From Levilinea sp. (lineage in GTDB: Bacteria > Chloroflexota > Anaerolineae > Anaerolineales > Anaerolineaceae): a stretch of 64,000 nt of DNA. The stretch spans positions 1 through 64,000 of the forward strand of contig JARKPO010000071.1 of NCBI GenBank assembly GCA_029975215.1, given 5' to 3'. Within the stretch, counting starts at the first letter, position 1; each line of letters opens with the position of its first letter. Shown in pieces: positions 34,763-43,995 of this stretch. The notes beneath the pieces were generated by a model. That model saw only the letters and a list, made by a program, of their open reading frames with translations, was not told the origin of the DNA and did not search any database. The position numbers and the translations under genes are program-made.

Positions 34763-35665
34763 ATGAACGCAACACGGTGGCGCATTTGGTTAGGCGTGAG
34801 CATCTTGTTACTGGTCAGCCTGGCGTGCGGCATGAGCAGCCAGGGCAGCGACCCGGCGATGGAACAGACCGTGCAGGCTCTGGCGCTGGAATCCACCCGC
34901 CAGGCGATGGCCTTACAGGCCACCCTGGCGGTGATGCAAGCGGGCCAGGCCCCGGCCAGCCCCACTCAGACGGCAAACCCGCCGCCCGCGCCCGCCACTG
35001 AGGCTCCGCCGCCGACGGAAACCCCTGCGCCCACCGAGGCGCCCCCGCCCACCGAAGCCGCTCCCACCGAAAACACCAGCAGCGCACAGGCCACCGCGGC
35101 AGCGGACGAGATGTACCAGGAGCTCAAGCGTATGGTTGAGCGGTATTACCTGCGCTCGGCCGAGGGCGTGTATTACCCCATTGAGGATTTCGAAAAGAAC
35201 TGGTACGACCACAAAAATTACGAAATTGACGCGCTTAATGCTGTGGATCACGACCTGACCAATTTTGTGATGAAAGCCACGGTTACCTGGAAGATTCCGG
35301 GGGTGATTGAGAAGGTCGAGCGCACCGGCTGCGGCTTCACCTATGGGTATACGGATGACGATCATCTGCACACCACCTTTTTGGGAGTGGACGGGGTGGT
35401 GCACACCCTGCGTGAGCGCGGCAGCGAGAACATTGAAATGAAGGGCGGCAAGTACGGCGGCGGCCTGAGCCGCATGGGCGATTCAGCCGACATCATGCTG
35501 GTGGTAGAGCGTCAGAACATGATTTTCTTTGTGAATGAAGTGGAGGTGGTGCGCTTCCGCGACCCCTACATTGATACAGGCAAAGTAGGTTTGGCCACCC
35601 TCACTGGCTCACCCACGGGGATTCAATGTAAGTTCAGCAACGCGGCGGTGTGGGAACTGAAATGA
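34763..35665 (+). CDS. Lipoprotein with Thr/Pro-rich linker and beta-sandwich-like domain
   Basis: A 300-residue lipoprotein: signal with lipobox SLACG near residue 21, a helical Ala/Gln-rich segment, a linker dense in Pro, Thr, Ala and Glu (residues about 65-110), and a C-terminal domain of about 190 residues. That domain ends with the pattern RMGDSADIMLVVERQNMIFF, EVEVVRFRDP, GKVGLATLTG, typical of concanavalin-like (DUF1080-like) modules. It likely sits on the cell surface and binds a glycan, which is inferred. A TATAAT (34722-34727) lies upstream. Confidence 0.7.
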   Translation: MNATRWRIWLGVSILLLVSLACGMSSQGSDPAMEQTVQALALESTRQAMALQATLAVMQAGQAPASPTQTANPPPAPATEAPPPTETPAPTEAPPPTEAAPTENTSSAQATAAADEMYQELKRMVERYYLRSAEGVYYPIEDFEKNWYDHKNYEIDALNAVDHDLTNFVMKATVTWKIPGVIEKVERTGCGFTYGYTDDDHLHTTFLGVDGVVHTLRERGSENIEMKGGKYGGGLSRMGDSADIMLVVERQNMIFFVNEVEVVRFRDPYIDTGKVGLATLTGSPTGIQCKFSNAAVWELK

Positions 35666-35706
35666 GCTGCGCGGTTAAATGGTAAATAATGAGGTGTACT
35701 TGCTGT

Positions 35707-35743
35707 GGGGCTGTCTAAGATTTCAGGTCAGGCAGCCCCTTTT
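35707..35743 (+). terminator. Intrinsic terminator
   Basis: GGGGCTGTCT (35707-35716) pairs with AGGCAGCCCC (35730-35739) followed by TTTT; it ends the lipoprotein transcript. Confidence 0.85.
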
Positions 35744-35914
35744 GCGTTAACCAGGAAGGCCGCTTAAGCTGTGAAAGGCCGAAGATAGGCACCAGAAAAA
35801 TGTGCTTTTTGCTCAAAAAAACAAAAATACTTCACCCCACCCTCAATTTTTGTGCTATTTTATATGTGGTAGAAGCCGGAAATGTATCCGGCCCGGTTCA
35901 GAAAGGAGGCCAGA

Positions 35915-36808
35915 ATGTACCGCAAAGTGATTTTCGTGCTGGCAGGTATTCTGCTGGCGTTGGGCAGTCTGCTGACTTTCAGTCAGGCTGCAGCGGGCGC
36001 GAGAACGACACCTCCATTGTTGATGAACTTTAACACTCGCCTGATGCCAGGAGAATTCCACAGCTGGGTAGTGCGCCCCTCCAAATCGGTGGGGGGCTAT
36101 GTGGTGGAGGTAACCCCGCTGGAAAAGCCCAAACCAGGCGAAGGCAATTATGTGCAAACCGCCCTGGTGCGCCCCGAATTTGACGGCAAACGTTGGAAGG
36201 ATGTGCTGCACGTACAGCTGCCCGAGGGCAGCGCCGCGCTGCGGGTCAACATCCGCGTGTACGATACTGCCCGTTGGCCAGTGACCAGCGAATTTGACAC
36301 AGTGTTGGAGCCGGGCGTTTGGCACGGCTTTCAGTTAGGAATGTCCTCAGAGCAGCGCGGGTATGTGGCGGAGGTCACCCCTCTGGAACCCGGTGCTAAA
36401 GGCGATATCGTGGCGCGCATCCACATTCAGCCGGAGTACCCGGGCGAGTGGATTGACGTGCTGCGGCTGATGATCCCGGAAGAGCAGTCGCCGCTGGCGG
36501 TGCATGTGCGTGTGTATGCCACCACAGAACTGCCGGTGTTCAGCGAATTTGAAACCACCCTGAACCCCGGCGAATGGCAGGGCTACGTGGTGCAGCCCGC
36601 CAAAGCCAGGGCGGGGTACGTGGTAGAAGTCAGTCCGCTGGATGATATGGACGGCGCGGCTGAGATCGCCCTGGTGCAGCCGGAGTTTGACGGCAAAACC
36701 TGGATGGATGTGCTGCGCATGATGACTTATGAAGACCGCCCGCCGCTGCGTGTGAATGTGCGCATCTACGCGGTGAACGCTTGGAAGGCAAGATGGCCCA
36801 AGCCGTAA
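35915..36808 (+). CDS. Secreted protein of three internal repeats
   Basis: A 297-residue protein with a signal peptide (residues 1-28, cleavage after SQAAAGA) and three tandem units of about 85 residues. Each unit follows the same plan: LxPGEWxxYVVxP ... GYVVEVxPL ... ALVxPEFDGKxWxDVLRxM ... PLxVNVRIYA. Ratio of identical positions is high between units 1 and 3. No known family comes to mind; a repeat-based extracellular binding protein is possible. ATG 35915 follows AAAGGAGGCC. Stands alone between two terminators. Confidence 0.75.
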   Translation: MYRKVIFVLAGILLALGSLLTFSQAAAGARTTPPLLMNFNTRLMPGEFHSWVVRPSKSVGGYVVEVTPLEKPKPGEGNYVQTALVRPEFDGKRWKDVLHVQLPEGSAALRVNIRVYDTARWPVTSEFDTVLEPGVWHGFQLGMSSEQRGYVAEVTPLEPGAKGDIVARIHIQPEYPGEWIDVLRLMIPEEQSPLAVHVRVYATTELPVFSEFETTLNPGEWQGYVVQPAKARAGYVVEVSPLDDMDGAAEIALVQPEFDGKTWMDVLRMMTYEDRPPLRVNVRIYAVNAWKARWPKP

Positions 36809-36876
36809 TCTGCATGTGCAGGCTGCAATAAGGCAGGCTACTGCGGAATGCGTCCTTGATCGCAAGTTGGAATGGG

Positions 36877-36911
36877 GGCTGCCCAGGCTGGTTTTTGGGC
36901 AGCCTCTTTTT
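36877..36911 (+). terminator. Intrinsic terminator
   Basis: GGCTGCCCA (36877-36885) pairs with TGGGCAGCC (36896-36904), then TCTTTTT. Confidence 0.9.
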
Positions 36912-36938
36912 GCGCCGCTGGGTTGGCTTTGTTATAAT
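36910..36938 (+). promoter_or_regulatory. Possible promoter of the SUI1 gene
   Basis: TATAAT (36933-36938) with a weak TTGCGC 17 bases upstream, 21 bases before the start codon. Confidence 0.5.
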
Positions 36939-36958
36939 CACCCGCAAAGGAGACCGCT

Positions 36959-37321
36959 ATGGATCGATCCAAATACAGCCGAACGGTGTACAGCACCGAA
37001 AGCGGGCGCATGTGCCCCCAATGCGGCCGTCCGCAAACGGACTGTGTTTGCGCACGGAAGAAAGCCTCAACCGCCGCGGGGGATGGGGTGGTGCGGCTGC
37101 GGCTGGAGCGCAAGGGGCGGGGTGGGAAAACTGTATCGCTGGTGACAGGCCTGCCGCTGGGAGAGGAAGCCCTGCGCGAGCTGGCAGGCGAAATGAAGCG
37201 GCGCTGCGGGACGGGGGGAGCCGTGAAAGACGGCGTGATTGAAATTCAGGGCGATCACCGTGCCCTGCTGCAAACCTTACTAAAAGAAAAAGGCTACAAC
37301 GCGAAACTGGCAGGCGGCTGA
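36959..37321 (+). CDS. SUI1/eIF1-like translation factor (YciH family)
   Basis: A 120-residue protein. The SUI1 domain is residues about 45-118: VRLRLERKGRGGKTVSLVTGL, LAGEMKRRCGTGGAVKDGVIEIQGDH and the final LLKEKGYNAKLAGG. The N-terminus carries CPQC and CVC (residues about 19-31), a small zinc-binding-like knuckle also seen in YciH-type proteins. In bacteria YciH influences start-site fidelity under stress. The EttA gene begins 12 bases later, so two translation factors are co-transcribed. Confidence 0.9.
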   Translation: MDRSKYSRTVYSTESGRMCPQCGRPQTDCVCARKKASTAAGDGVVRLRLERKGRGGKTVSLVTGLPLGEEALRELAGEMKRRCGTGGAVKDGVIEIQGDHRALLQTLLKEKGYNAKLAGG

Positions 37322-37332
37322 GAGGAGCTGGG

Positions 37333-39015
37333 ATGGCAGGCGAAACCACCAAAGTGATCTATTCGATGATCGGCGTCAGCAAGTTTTACGACAAGAAGCT
37401 GGTTCTGCGCGACATTTATTTGGGTTATTATTACGGCGCAAAAATTGGGGTGATCGGCCTGAACGGGTCGGGCAAAAGCTCTCTGCTGCGCATTTTGGCG
37501 GGGGTGGACAAAGAATTTAACGGCCAGATTGCCATTTCGCCGGGGTATACCATCGGCTTTTTGGAGCAGGAACCGCTGCTGGACGACCAACGCACGGTGC
37601 TGGAGGTGGTGGAAGAAGGGGTAAAACCCATTCGCGACCTGCTGAACGAGTTCGACGCCATCAACGCCCGCTTTGGCGACCCGCTTTCGCCGGAGGAGAT
37701 GGATGATCTGATTCAAAAGCAGGGCGATGTGCAGGAAAAGCTGGACACGCTCAACGCCTGGGATCTGGATTCGCGTCTGGAGATGGCTATGGACGCGCTG
37801 CGCTGCCCGCCGCCCGACATGCAGGTGGGGGTGCTTTCAGGCGGAGAACGGCGGCGGGTGGCATTGTGCCGTTTGCTCCTGCTGCAGCCGGATATTTTGC
37901 TGCTGGATGAACCCACCAACCACCTGGACGCCGAATCGGTGGCCTGGCTGGAGCGGCATTTACAGCAGTACCCCGGCACGGTGATCGCTGTGACCCACGA
38001 CCGCTATTTTTTGGACAACGTGGCCGGTTGGATCTTGGAGCTGGACCGCGGGCACGGCATCCCCTGGGAGGGCAATTACTCTTCCTGGCTGGAGCAGAAA
38101 CGCAAGCGGCTGGAACAGGAAGAAAAAGGCGAAAGCGAACGCCAGCGCACCTTGCAGCGCGAGCTGGAATGGATCCGTATGGCCCCGCGGGCGCGGCACG
38201 CCAAGTCAAAAGCGCGCATCAGTGCCTATGAAAATCTGCTGTCGCAGGAGACCGAAAAAATGTCCCGCGACCTTGAGATTTATATCCCCCCGGGGCCGCG
38301 CCTGGGGAACGTGGTGGTGGAAGCCCAAGGGGTAAGCAAGAGCTATTTGAACCGCGTGATTTTGGAAAACGTAACCTTCAGTCTTCCGCCGGGCGGCATC
38401 ATCGGCGTGATTGGCCCCAACGGGGCGGGCAAAACCACCCTGCTGCGCATGATTACTGGACAGGAGCAGCCCGACAGCGGCAGCATCCGCATCGGCGAGA
38501 CGGTCAAGCTGGCCTATGTGGATCAGAGCCGGGATGTTTTGGACCCTGAAAAAACGGTGTGGCAAATGATCACCGATGGGCAGGAAACCATTCAGATGGG
38601 CGGCCGGCAGGTGAATTCGCGCGCGTATGTGTCGCGCTTCAACTTCACCGGCAGCGACCAGCAAAAGCGGGTGGGCATGCTTTCGGGTGGCGAGCGCAAC
38701 CGGGTGCATCTGGCGCGCGTGCTGCTGGCGGGGGCCAATGTGCTGCTGCTGGACGAACCCACCAACGACCTGGACGTGAACACCATCCGCGCCTTGGAAG
38801 AGGCCCTGGAGAATTTCGGCGGCTGCGCGGTGGTGGTCAGCCACGACCGCTGGTTCCTGGATCGGGTGGCCACCCACATTCTGGCCTTTGAAGACGACCG
38901 CAGCGTGGTGTTTTACGACGGCAACTTCACCCAGTATGAGGCCGACCGGCGGGCGCGTTTGGGCACGGCCGCGGATCAGCCCCACCGCATGAAATATCGT
39001 CAGCTGACCCGCTAG
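37333..39015 (+). CDS. ettA: ABC-F translation factor EttA
   Basis: A 560-residue cytosolic ABC-F protein with two ATPase halves. Half 1: GLNGSGKSS, LSGGERRRVALCRLL, ILLLDEPTNHLD. Half 2: GPNGAGKTT, LSGGERNRVHLARVL, VLLLDEPTNDLD. The linker has the arm region and the EttA-specific AKSKARISAYENL. EttA binds the ribosomal E site and gates the first elongation steps according to ATP/ADP. Length matches E. coli EttA closely. Confidence 0.94.
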   Translation: MAGETTKVIYSMIGVSKFYDKKLVLRDIYLGYYYGAKIGVIGLNGSGKSSLLRILAGVDKEFNGQIAISPGYTIGFLEQEPLLDDQRTVLEVVEEGVKPIRDLLNEFDAINARFGDPLSPEEMDDLIQKQGDVQEKLDTLNAWDLDSRLEMAMDALRCPPPDMQVGVLSGGERRRVALCRLLLLQPDILLLDEPTNHLDAESVAWLERHLQQYPGTVIAVTHDRYFLDNVAGWILELDRGHGIPWEGNYSSWLEQKRKRLEQEEKGESERQRTLQRELEWIRMAPRARHAKSKARISAYENLLSQETEKMSRDLEIYIPPGPRLGNVVVEAQGVSKSYLNRVILENVTFSLPPGGIIGVIGPNGAGKTTLLRMITGQEQPDSGSIRIGETVKLAYVDQSRDVLDPEKTVWQMITDGQETIQMGGRQVNSRAYVSRFNFTGSDQQKRVGMLSGGERNRVHLARVLLAGANVLLLDEPTNDLDVNTIRALEEALENFGGCAVVVSHDRWFLDRVATHILAFEDDRSVVFYDGNFTQYEADRRARLGTAADQPHRMKYRQLTR

Positions 39016-39035
39016 CGGTGGATGGGGTGGGACCG

Positions 39036-39980
39036 ATGAGGAACGCGCGCGGCGGGTTTTGGATCGCTCTGGCGCTGACGGCGGGCTGGCTGGTCGGCTG
39101 CGGCCTCACGTCCACGCCTGCGCCCACCGCCATTCCCAGCGTCCTGCCCAGCTCTGCGCCCAGCGCAACCCCTTCCCCGCAGCCCACGCCGACCTCTTCG
39201 CTGACGCCCACGGCGGAACTGGCCTGGCCAGCGGTGTTTGAACCTGCCGGCTGCCAGCCTCCGCCAGAGGATTACACCCGCGTGGAGGTGGGATCCTGGG
39301 TGGTGAACCGCCGTACCCAGGCCATGTTGGAACATGCGGCGCGCCTGTATGGGGGCGAGATCGATCTGGCGGGCGCAGCCATCACCCAAGGCAGCTACCA
39401 TGATAACGGCGCAGCCAGCTTTGGCACCCATTTGGGCGGCGGGGCAGTGGACCTTTCCGTCATCCGACTGCCGGATTGGGTGGTGCTGCGGGAAGAAATT
39501 GAGCCGGTGCTGCGGGCGCTGCGCGCCGCGGGCTTTGCTGCCTGGCTGCGCGAGTACGGCGAGCTTTCACCCGATTCGCCTATCCATATCCATGCTGTGG
39601 CGGTGGGAGATGCTGAACTTTCCCCGGCGGCTGAGGCCCAATTGACAGGAGAGGCGGGCTACTTCCGCGGCTACGACGGCCTCCCGGCGCAGTTTGGCGC
39701 GCCACACCCCGACCGTTTCGGTGGGCCGGTGGTGTGCGCCTGGATGCGCGCTAAAGGTTATGAGGATTTGCGTCCGGCAGAGGCGCGGGTTTTGCCCACT
39801 GCTCTGCCGGATTTGACCTCAGGGCAGACCCTGACCTACGCGGTGGAGCCCGGCGATACCCTGCCTGCGGTGGCGGCGCGCTTTGGCACGCGGGCCGAGG
39901 CGGTGGCCCGCCGGAATCACTTGACGCGGGTGGATACGCTGGCGGTGGGGCAGATGCTGGAGATTGTGGTGGGTGAATGA
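39036..39980 (+). CDS. LysM lipoprotein with M15-like peptidase domain
   Basis: A 314-residue lipoprotein: lipobox LVGCG, a Thr/Pro/Ser linker, a middle domain with SFGTHLGGGAVDLSV (H and D spaced as zinc ligands) and SPIHIHAVAVG (H-x-H), consistent with D-Ala-D-Ala carboxypeptidase-like M15 enzymes, and a C-terminal LysM domain (YAVEPGDTLPAVAARFGTRAEAVARRN). It probably trims or binds peptidoglycan outside the membrane. The peptidase assignment rests on the ligand spacing only. Confidence 0.7.
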   Translation: MRNARGGFWIALALTAGWLVGCGLTSTPAPTAIPSVLPSSAPSATPSPQPTPTSSLTPTAELAWPAVFEPAGCQPPPEDYTRVEVGSWVVNRRTQAMLEHAARLYGGEIDLAGAAITQGSYHDNGAASFGTHLGGGAVDLSVIRLPDWVVLREEIEPVLRALRAAGFAAWLREYGELSPDSPIHIHAVAVGDAELSPAAEAQLTGEAGYFRGYDGLPAQFGAPHPDRFGGPVVCAWMRAKGYEDLRPAEARVLPTALPDLTSGQTLTYAVEPGDTLPAVAARFGTRAEAVARRNHLTRVDTLAVGQMLEIVVGE

Positions 39981-40030
39981 CAACGCCCGCCGGAGGGGCG
40001 GGCGCTGCGCGGTGCAGTACAGGGAAAAGG

Positions 40031-40465
40031 CTAGATCAGATTGACCCAGATGTAATCTTCTAACCCTTTGATGTCCGATTCTTTTTCGGCCAGGACAGAT
40101 TTCACCACATCGCCGATCGAGACGACGCTGACCAACTGGTGCTCTTCTACTACGGGCAGGTGGCGGATGTGGCGGGCGGTCATGAGCGCCATGCAGTCGT
40201 CTACGGTCTGCTCTGGGCTGACGTAGTACACTTCTTGGGTCATCAATTCCTGCAGAGGGGTGTTGGGGGAGAGGGAAGGGTTGGCGGCGGCAGCTCGGGC
40301 AAAATCTCGCTCAGAAAAGATCCCTACCACCTTTTCGGCTTCCATGATCAAAACAGCGCCGATTTTCTTCTCGGCCATCAGTTTCAGCGCGCGCAGAGCG
40401 GGTTCTTCGGGTGCAAAGGTCCACACCCGCCCCTTATTGCGAATTAAATGACGAACAGTTGTCAT
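40031..40465 (-). CDS. CBS-domain pair protein, copy A
   Basis: A 144-residue protein that is just two CBS domains (a Bateman module): VWTFAPEEPALRALKLMAEKKIGAVLIME and YYVSPEQTVDDCMALMTARHIRHLPVVEE. Such modules bind adenylates or similar ligands and serve as energy sensors. It is a tandem paralogue of the gene at 40486; both start MTTV-HLI/ILM. Confidence 0.9.
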   Translation of the reverse strand: MTTVRHLIRNKGRVWTFAPEEPALRALKLMAEKKIGAVLIMEAEKVVGIFSERDFARAAAANPSLSPNTPLQELMTQEVYYVSPEQTVDDCMALMTARHIRHLPVVEEHQLVSVVSIGDVVKSVLAEKESDIKGLEDYIWVNLI

Positions 40466-40485
40466 GGTTCCCTGCCTTCCGTGGG

Positions 40486-40929
40486 CTACTGCGTAAAGCC
40501 GCGGCCCAGAATATAATTTTCCAGGCCTTTGATGGTGGTGACCTTATCTTCGATCAGCCACTTAACCACGTCCCCAATGGAGATCAGGCCGGCCAGCTTA
40601 CCGTTCTCCATCACCGGCAGATGGCGGATATGCTTGGCAGTCATCAGGGACATGCAGTCTTCCAATTCTTGGTCGGGAGTGACAAAGTAGATGGGGTGGG
40701 TCATAACTTGGTGAACCAGGGTGTCCTGTGCGAGTGTGCCGGTATTGGCGACCAAACGGACATAATCCCGTTCTGAAAAGATGCCGAGGATCTGGTCCTC
40801 TTCCACCACCAACACCGCGCCGATTTTCTTTTCGGCCAGCAGGTGGAGTGCATCTTTGACGGTGGCATGTTTCGGAACAGACCATACCACATGCCCTTTT
40901 TCCATCAGGATGTGCTTTACAGTCGTCAT
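40486..40929 (-). CDS. CBS-domain pair protein, copy B
   Basis: A 147-residue stand-alone Bateman module: VVWSVPKHATVKDALHLLAEKKIGAVLVVE and YFVTPDQELEDCMSLMTAKHIRHLPVMENG. It is closely similar to copy A over the whole length, showing a tandem duplication. I start at ATG 40929; an extension to 41001 is possible but lacks a ribosome site as good as GGGAGAGGG. Confidence 0.9.
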   Translation of the reverse strand: MTTVKHILMEKGHVVWSVPKHATVKDALHLLAEKKIGAVLVVEEDQILGIFSERDYVRLVANTGTLAQDTLVHQVMTHPIYFVTPDQELEDCMSLMTAKHIRHLPVMENGKLAGLISIGDVVKWLIEDKVTTIKGLENYILGRGFTQ

Positions 40930-41089
40930 TCGATTCCCTCTCCCAGTAGACAGGTGGAACGTTACTGATTCTATTATCTGTATTTGGATTGACTTTGTCA
41001 AGTAAAGGTTTGATGAGAGAAACCGCCCGCAGAGAGGGGCAGATATGTTAGAATCTTATCTGTAGAGCACATGAGCCGCGGAGGTTGGC

Positions 41090-41350
41090 ATGCAGGATGA
41101 GCACCCCTGGCAGGCACAGCAGGCTGAAGAACCCCGGCTCGACGCGGAGGCGGGGGGTGTGGATGGGCCGGGGATGGACGACATCCCGGCCGAAGGCGGG
41201 AGCAGCACGCGCTGGATCGCGCTTTTATTGTTGGTCATTTTTGCGCTGACCCTGCTGCTGGGGGCCTGGGAGCTGTTTCAACCCCTGGGCGGCCTGCCCG
41301 TCGAGCTGACCCCGACACCGGATGGGCGCGACGCGTGGGTTCATTTCTAA
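41090..41350 (+). CDS. Small membrane-anchored protein, unknown
   Basis: Eighty-six residues: an acidic cytosolic N-terminus (about 40 residues), one hydrophobic helix (WIALLLLVIFALTLLLGAWEL) and a short outer tail. No domain recognised. A ribosome site (GCGGAGG) precedes the ATG, and the peptidase gene begins 23 bases later, supporting expression. Confidence 0.6.
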   Translation: MQDEHPWQAQQAEEPRLDAEAGGVDGPGMDDIPAEGGSSTRWIALLLLVIFALTLLLGAWELFQPLGGLPVELTPTPDGRDAWVHF

Positions 41351-41373
41351 CCGAAAACCATTGAGGTGAAACG

Positions 41374-43182
41374 ATGACAAAACCACAATCGGCCCCGCGC
41401 TGGGACGTTTCCAACGTTTTCCCGGGCCTGGATTCGCCCGAACTCGAGACGGCCTTCACTCAGCTTCGCTCGCAGATCACTGCACTGCAGGCGCGCATGG
41501 ACGCAGAACTGCCGCAGGTGGATGAGCGTACGCCCGCGCCGCGCCTGGCGGCACTGCTGAGCGAACTGGTGGACGGCCTGAACCAGATCTTTGACCTGGG
41601 CGGGACGCTGGAAGCCTATTTGATTGCTTTTGTGTCCACCGATTCGTATAACACCCTGGCGCAGCGGCGCTATTCTGAATATGAGCAGGCTTGGGTTCCG
41701 GCACAGATGCTGGAAATGCGTCTGCGCGCCCTGGCGGGCAAGGTGGAGGCGCGCCTGGACGAGGTGTGCGCTCAACCGGGCAGCGCGGCTGCCCACGCTT
41801 TTTACCTGCGTGATGCCGCGGCGCAAAGCCGCTATCAGATGAGCGAGGGGGAAGAGACCCTGGCGGCGGAGCTGGCGCTGAGCGGCGGCAACGCCTGGGG
41901 CCGGCTTCAGGGCGTGGTCACTTCGCAAATGAGCGTGCCCTTTGAGCTGGACGGGCAGATGCAGAAACTGCCCATGCCGGCGTTGATTAACCTGCGTTCG
42001 CACCCGGATGGGGACGTGCGCCGGCGCGCCTACGAGGCAGAGATGGCGGCCTGGGAAGGCGCGCGCGAACCCCTGGCGGCGGCCTTGAACGGCGTGAAGG
42101 GCACCGTGGACACGCTCAACCGGCGGCGCGGGCGCAAGGATTCCGTCCACAGCGCGCTGGACGAAGCGCGCATTGACCAGCCCACGCTGGACGCCATGCT
42201 GGGGGCCATGCGCGATTCGTTCCCCATGTTCCGCCAGTATTTTCAGGCCAAGGCGCGCAAGCTGGGCAAGGAAAAACTGCCCTGGTGGGATCTGTTCGCG
42301 CCGATGGGCCAGAACAGCCAGAGCTTTACCTATGATCAGGCGCGCAGCTACATTTTAGAGCAGTTCCGCGGGTTTTCACCGCATCTGGAGGCCTTTGCGC
42401 AGCACGCTTTTGAGAAGAATTGGATTGACGCCGAACAGCGCAGCGGCAAACAGGGCGGCGCGTTCTGCATGAGCCTGCCGCTGCAAAAAGAGTCGCGCAT
42501 TTTGTGCAACTTTGACGGCTCGTTTGATCAGGTGTCCACCATCGCGCACGAGCTGGGCCACGGCTTTCATGACGACTGCCTCTTCCGGGCGGGCAAGACG
42601 AATTTGCAGCGGCGCACCCCCATGACCCTGGCGGAGACGGCTTCGATCCTGTGCGAGACGATCATCATGGAAGCGGCCTACGCTGAGGCCCGCGACGACG
42701 AGCAGAAACTGGCCATTTTGGACAGCGCGCTGATCAATGACTCGCAGCTGATCGTGGATATCAGTTCACGCTTCCTGTTTGAACAGGCGCTGTTTGAGCG
42801 GCGGGCGCAGTCGGAGCTTTCGGCGGATGAAATCTGCGAGCTGATGCGCCAGGCGCAGCTGCAAACCTATGGGGACGGGCTGGACGAGCGCTATCTGCAC
42901 CCCTACATGTGGACGTGGAAGCCGCATTATTACAGCGTGGGCCTGTCGTTCTACAACTTCCCCTACGCCTTCGGGCTGCTGTTTGGGCTGGGGCTGTACG
43001 CCGAATACCGCGCGCGCGGGGCGGAATTTGTGCCGGATTACATGCGTTTGCTGGCTTCAACCGGCGAAGGCACAGCCGCCGAGCTGGGGGCGCGCTTTGG
43101 GCTGGATTTGACCCAGGCTGATTTCTGGCGCAAGAGTTTGCGCGTGGTGGAAGAGCGCATCCGCCAGTATCAGGCTTTGTAA
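41374..43182 (+). CDS. pepF: M3-family oligoendopeptidase (PepF-like)
   Basis: A 602-residue zinc peptidase. The metal site is STIAHELGHGFHDD (H392, E393, H396) with the downstream glutamate in AETASILCETIIMEAA. The C-terminal YMWTWKPHYYSVGLSFYNFPYAFGLLF is the M3B signature region of oligoendopeptidase F. It cleaves short peptides in the cytosol. No signal peptide; normal length. Confidence 0.94.
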   Translation: MTKPQSAPRWDVSNVFPGLDSPELETAFTQLRSQITALQARMDAELPQVDERTPAPRLAALLSELVDGLNQIFDLGGTLEAYLIAFVSTDSYNTLAQRRYSEYEQAWVPAQMLEMRLRALAGKVEARLDEVCAQPGSAAAHAFYLRDAAAQSRYQMSEGEETLAAELALSGGNAWGRLQGVVTSQMSVPFELDGQMQKLPMPALINLRSHPDGDVRRRAYEAEMAAWEGAREPLAAALNGVKGTVDTLNRRRGRKDSVHSALDEARIDQPTLDAMLGAMRDSFPMFRQYFQAKARKLGKEKLPWWDLFAPMGQNSQSFTYDQARSYILEQFRGFSPHLEAFAQHAFEKNWIDAEQRSGKQGGAFCMSLPLQKESRILCNFDGSFDQVSTIAHELGHGFHDDCLFRAGKTNLQRRTPMTLAETASILCETIIMEAAYAEARDDEQKLAILDSALINDSQLIVDISSRFLFEQALFERRAQSELSADEICELMRQAQLQTYGDGLDERYLHPYMWTWKPHYYSVGLSFYNFPYAFGLLFGLGLYAEYRARGAEFVPDYMRLLASTGEGTAAELGARFGLDLTQADFWRKSLRVVEERIRQYQAL

Positions 43183-43208
43183 GCACACACGCAGTTTTTG
43201 AGCAAACA

Positions 43209-43243
43209 AAAAGGCTCCGGCAGGTTCGCCGGAGCCTTTGGTT
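43209..43243. terminator. Bidirectional terminator
   Basis: AAAGGCTCCGGC (43209-43220) region pairs with GCCGGAGCCTTT (43228-43239) between convergent genes; A- and T-rich flanks on both sides. Confidence 0.88.
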
Positions 43244-43257
43244 GTGCACAGGGGAGG

Positions 43258-43731
43258 TTATTTGGACCACTGCGTATAGGTGACTTCGCAGATGCCGGCG
43301 TGGATGCGCAGGTAATTCATGCCGGGGTGGGTCTCCAGGATGTAGGTGTAGGTTTCCATGCCGGATGCGGTTTCCAGCTTGATCTGCTCTTGGGGCAGAA
43401 CCTGGAAGCGTCCGCCCGCCCACAGACTGCCGGCGCTGCCGGTGTAGGCGCGGTCGGCCTGAAAGCTGAGCTGCGCCGGATAGGCTTCCAGATCGCACAG
43501 GGCGTAAGGCGCAGGGTTGCGCGCCCAATCGCCCAGCAGGGCCGCGGGCACGGGCAGGCTGGTGTTGCCGCGCACAGTGCTGACGGTGAAGACGAGGATA
43601 ATCGAAGCGAAGCACAATAAAGCCGGGAAGAGCAGAAAGAAGGCCAAAATCAAATCGCGGCTGATTTCCCAGCGGCCGATGCGGATGATTTTGGGGGCAG
43701 GCGAGACAGGGGTGGAAAGGGGGGTATCCAT
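43258..43731 (-). CDS. Membrane-anchored protein of unknown function
   Basis: A 157-residue protein with one strong membrane helix (LILAFFLLFPALLCFASIILVFTV, residues about 27-50) and an external domain of about 105 residues (LPVPAALLGDWARNPAPYAL, YTYILETHPGMNYLRIHAGI). The outer domain looks lipocalin-like or beta-rich, judged by eye only. No family assignment. Confidence 0.6.
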   Translation of the reverse strand: MDTPLSTPVSPAPKIIRIGRWEISRDLILAFFLLFPALLCFASIILVFTVSTVRGNTSLPVPAALLGDWARNPAPYALCDLEAYPAQLSFQADRAYTGSAGSLWAGGRFQVLPQEQIKLETASGMETYTYILETHPGMNYLRIHAGICEVTYTQWSK

Positions 43732-43995
43732 CGAGAGAAAAATTCCTGATTGGTTGGTAAGAAATTGGTCAGCAAAAGCGGCTATGGATGAGGGACACGC
43801 CCGCGCGGCGGCTGAATGTACGCAAATGATAACAGATGCGCGGCCGGTCTGTCAAACGGGTCTGTCCATTTTCTGTCCGATTTGTGTCTGAAAACCGTTT
43901 GGAGGCGCTGTGCAAAAAGTTAGAATATAGTTACCGAAATTTTGACAACTAACCAAATCAACAGAATAACTTTAACAACAAGTGAGGTGAGGGAT

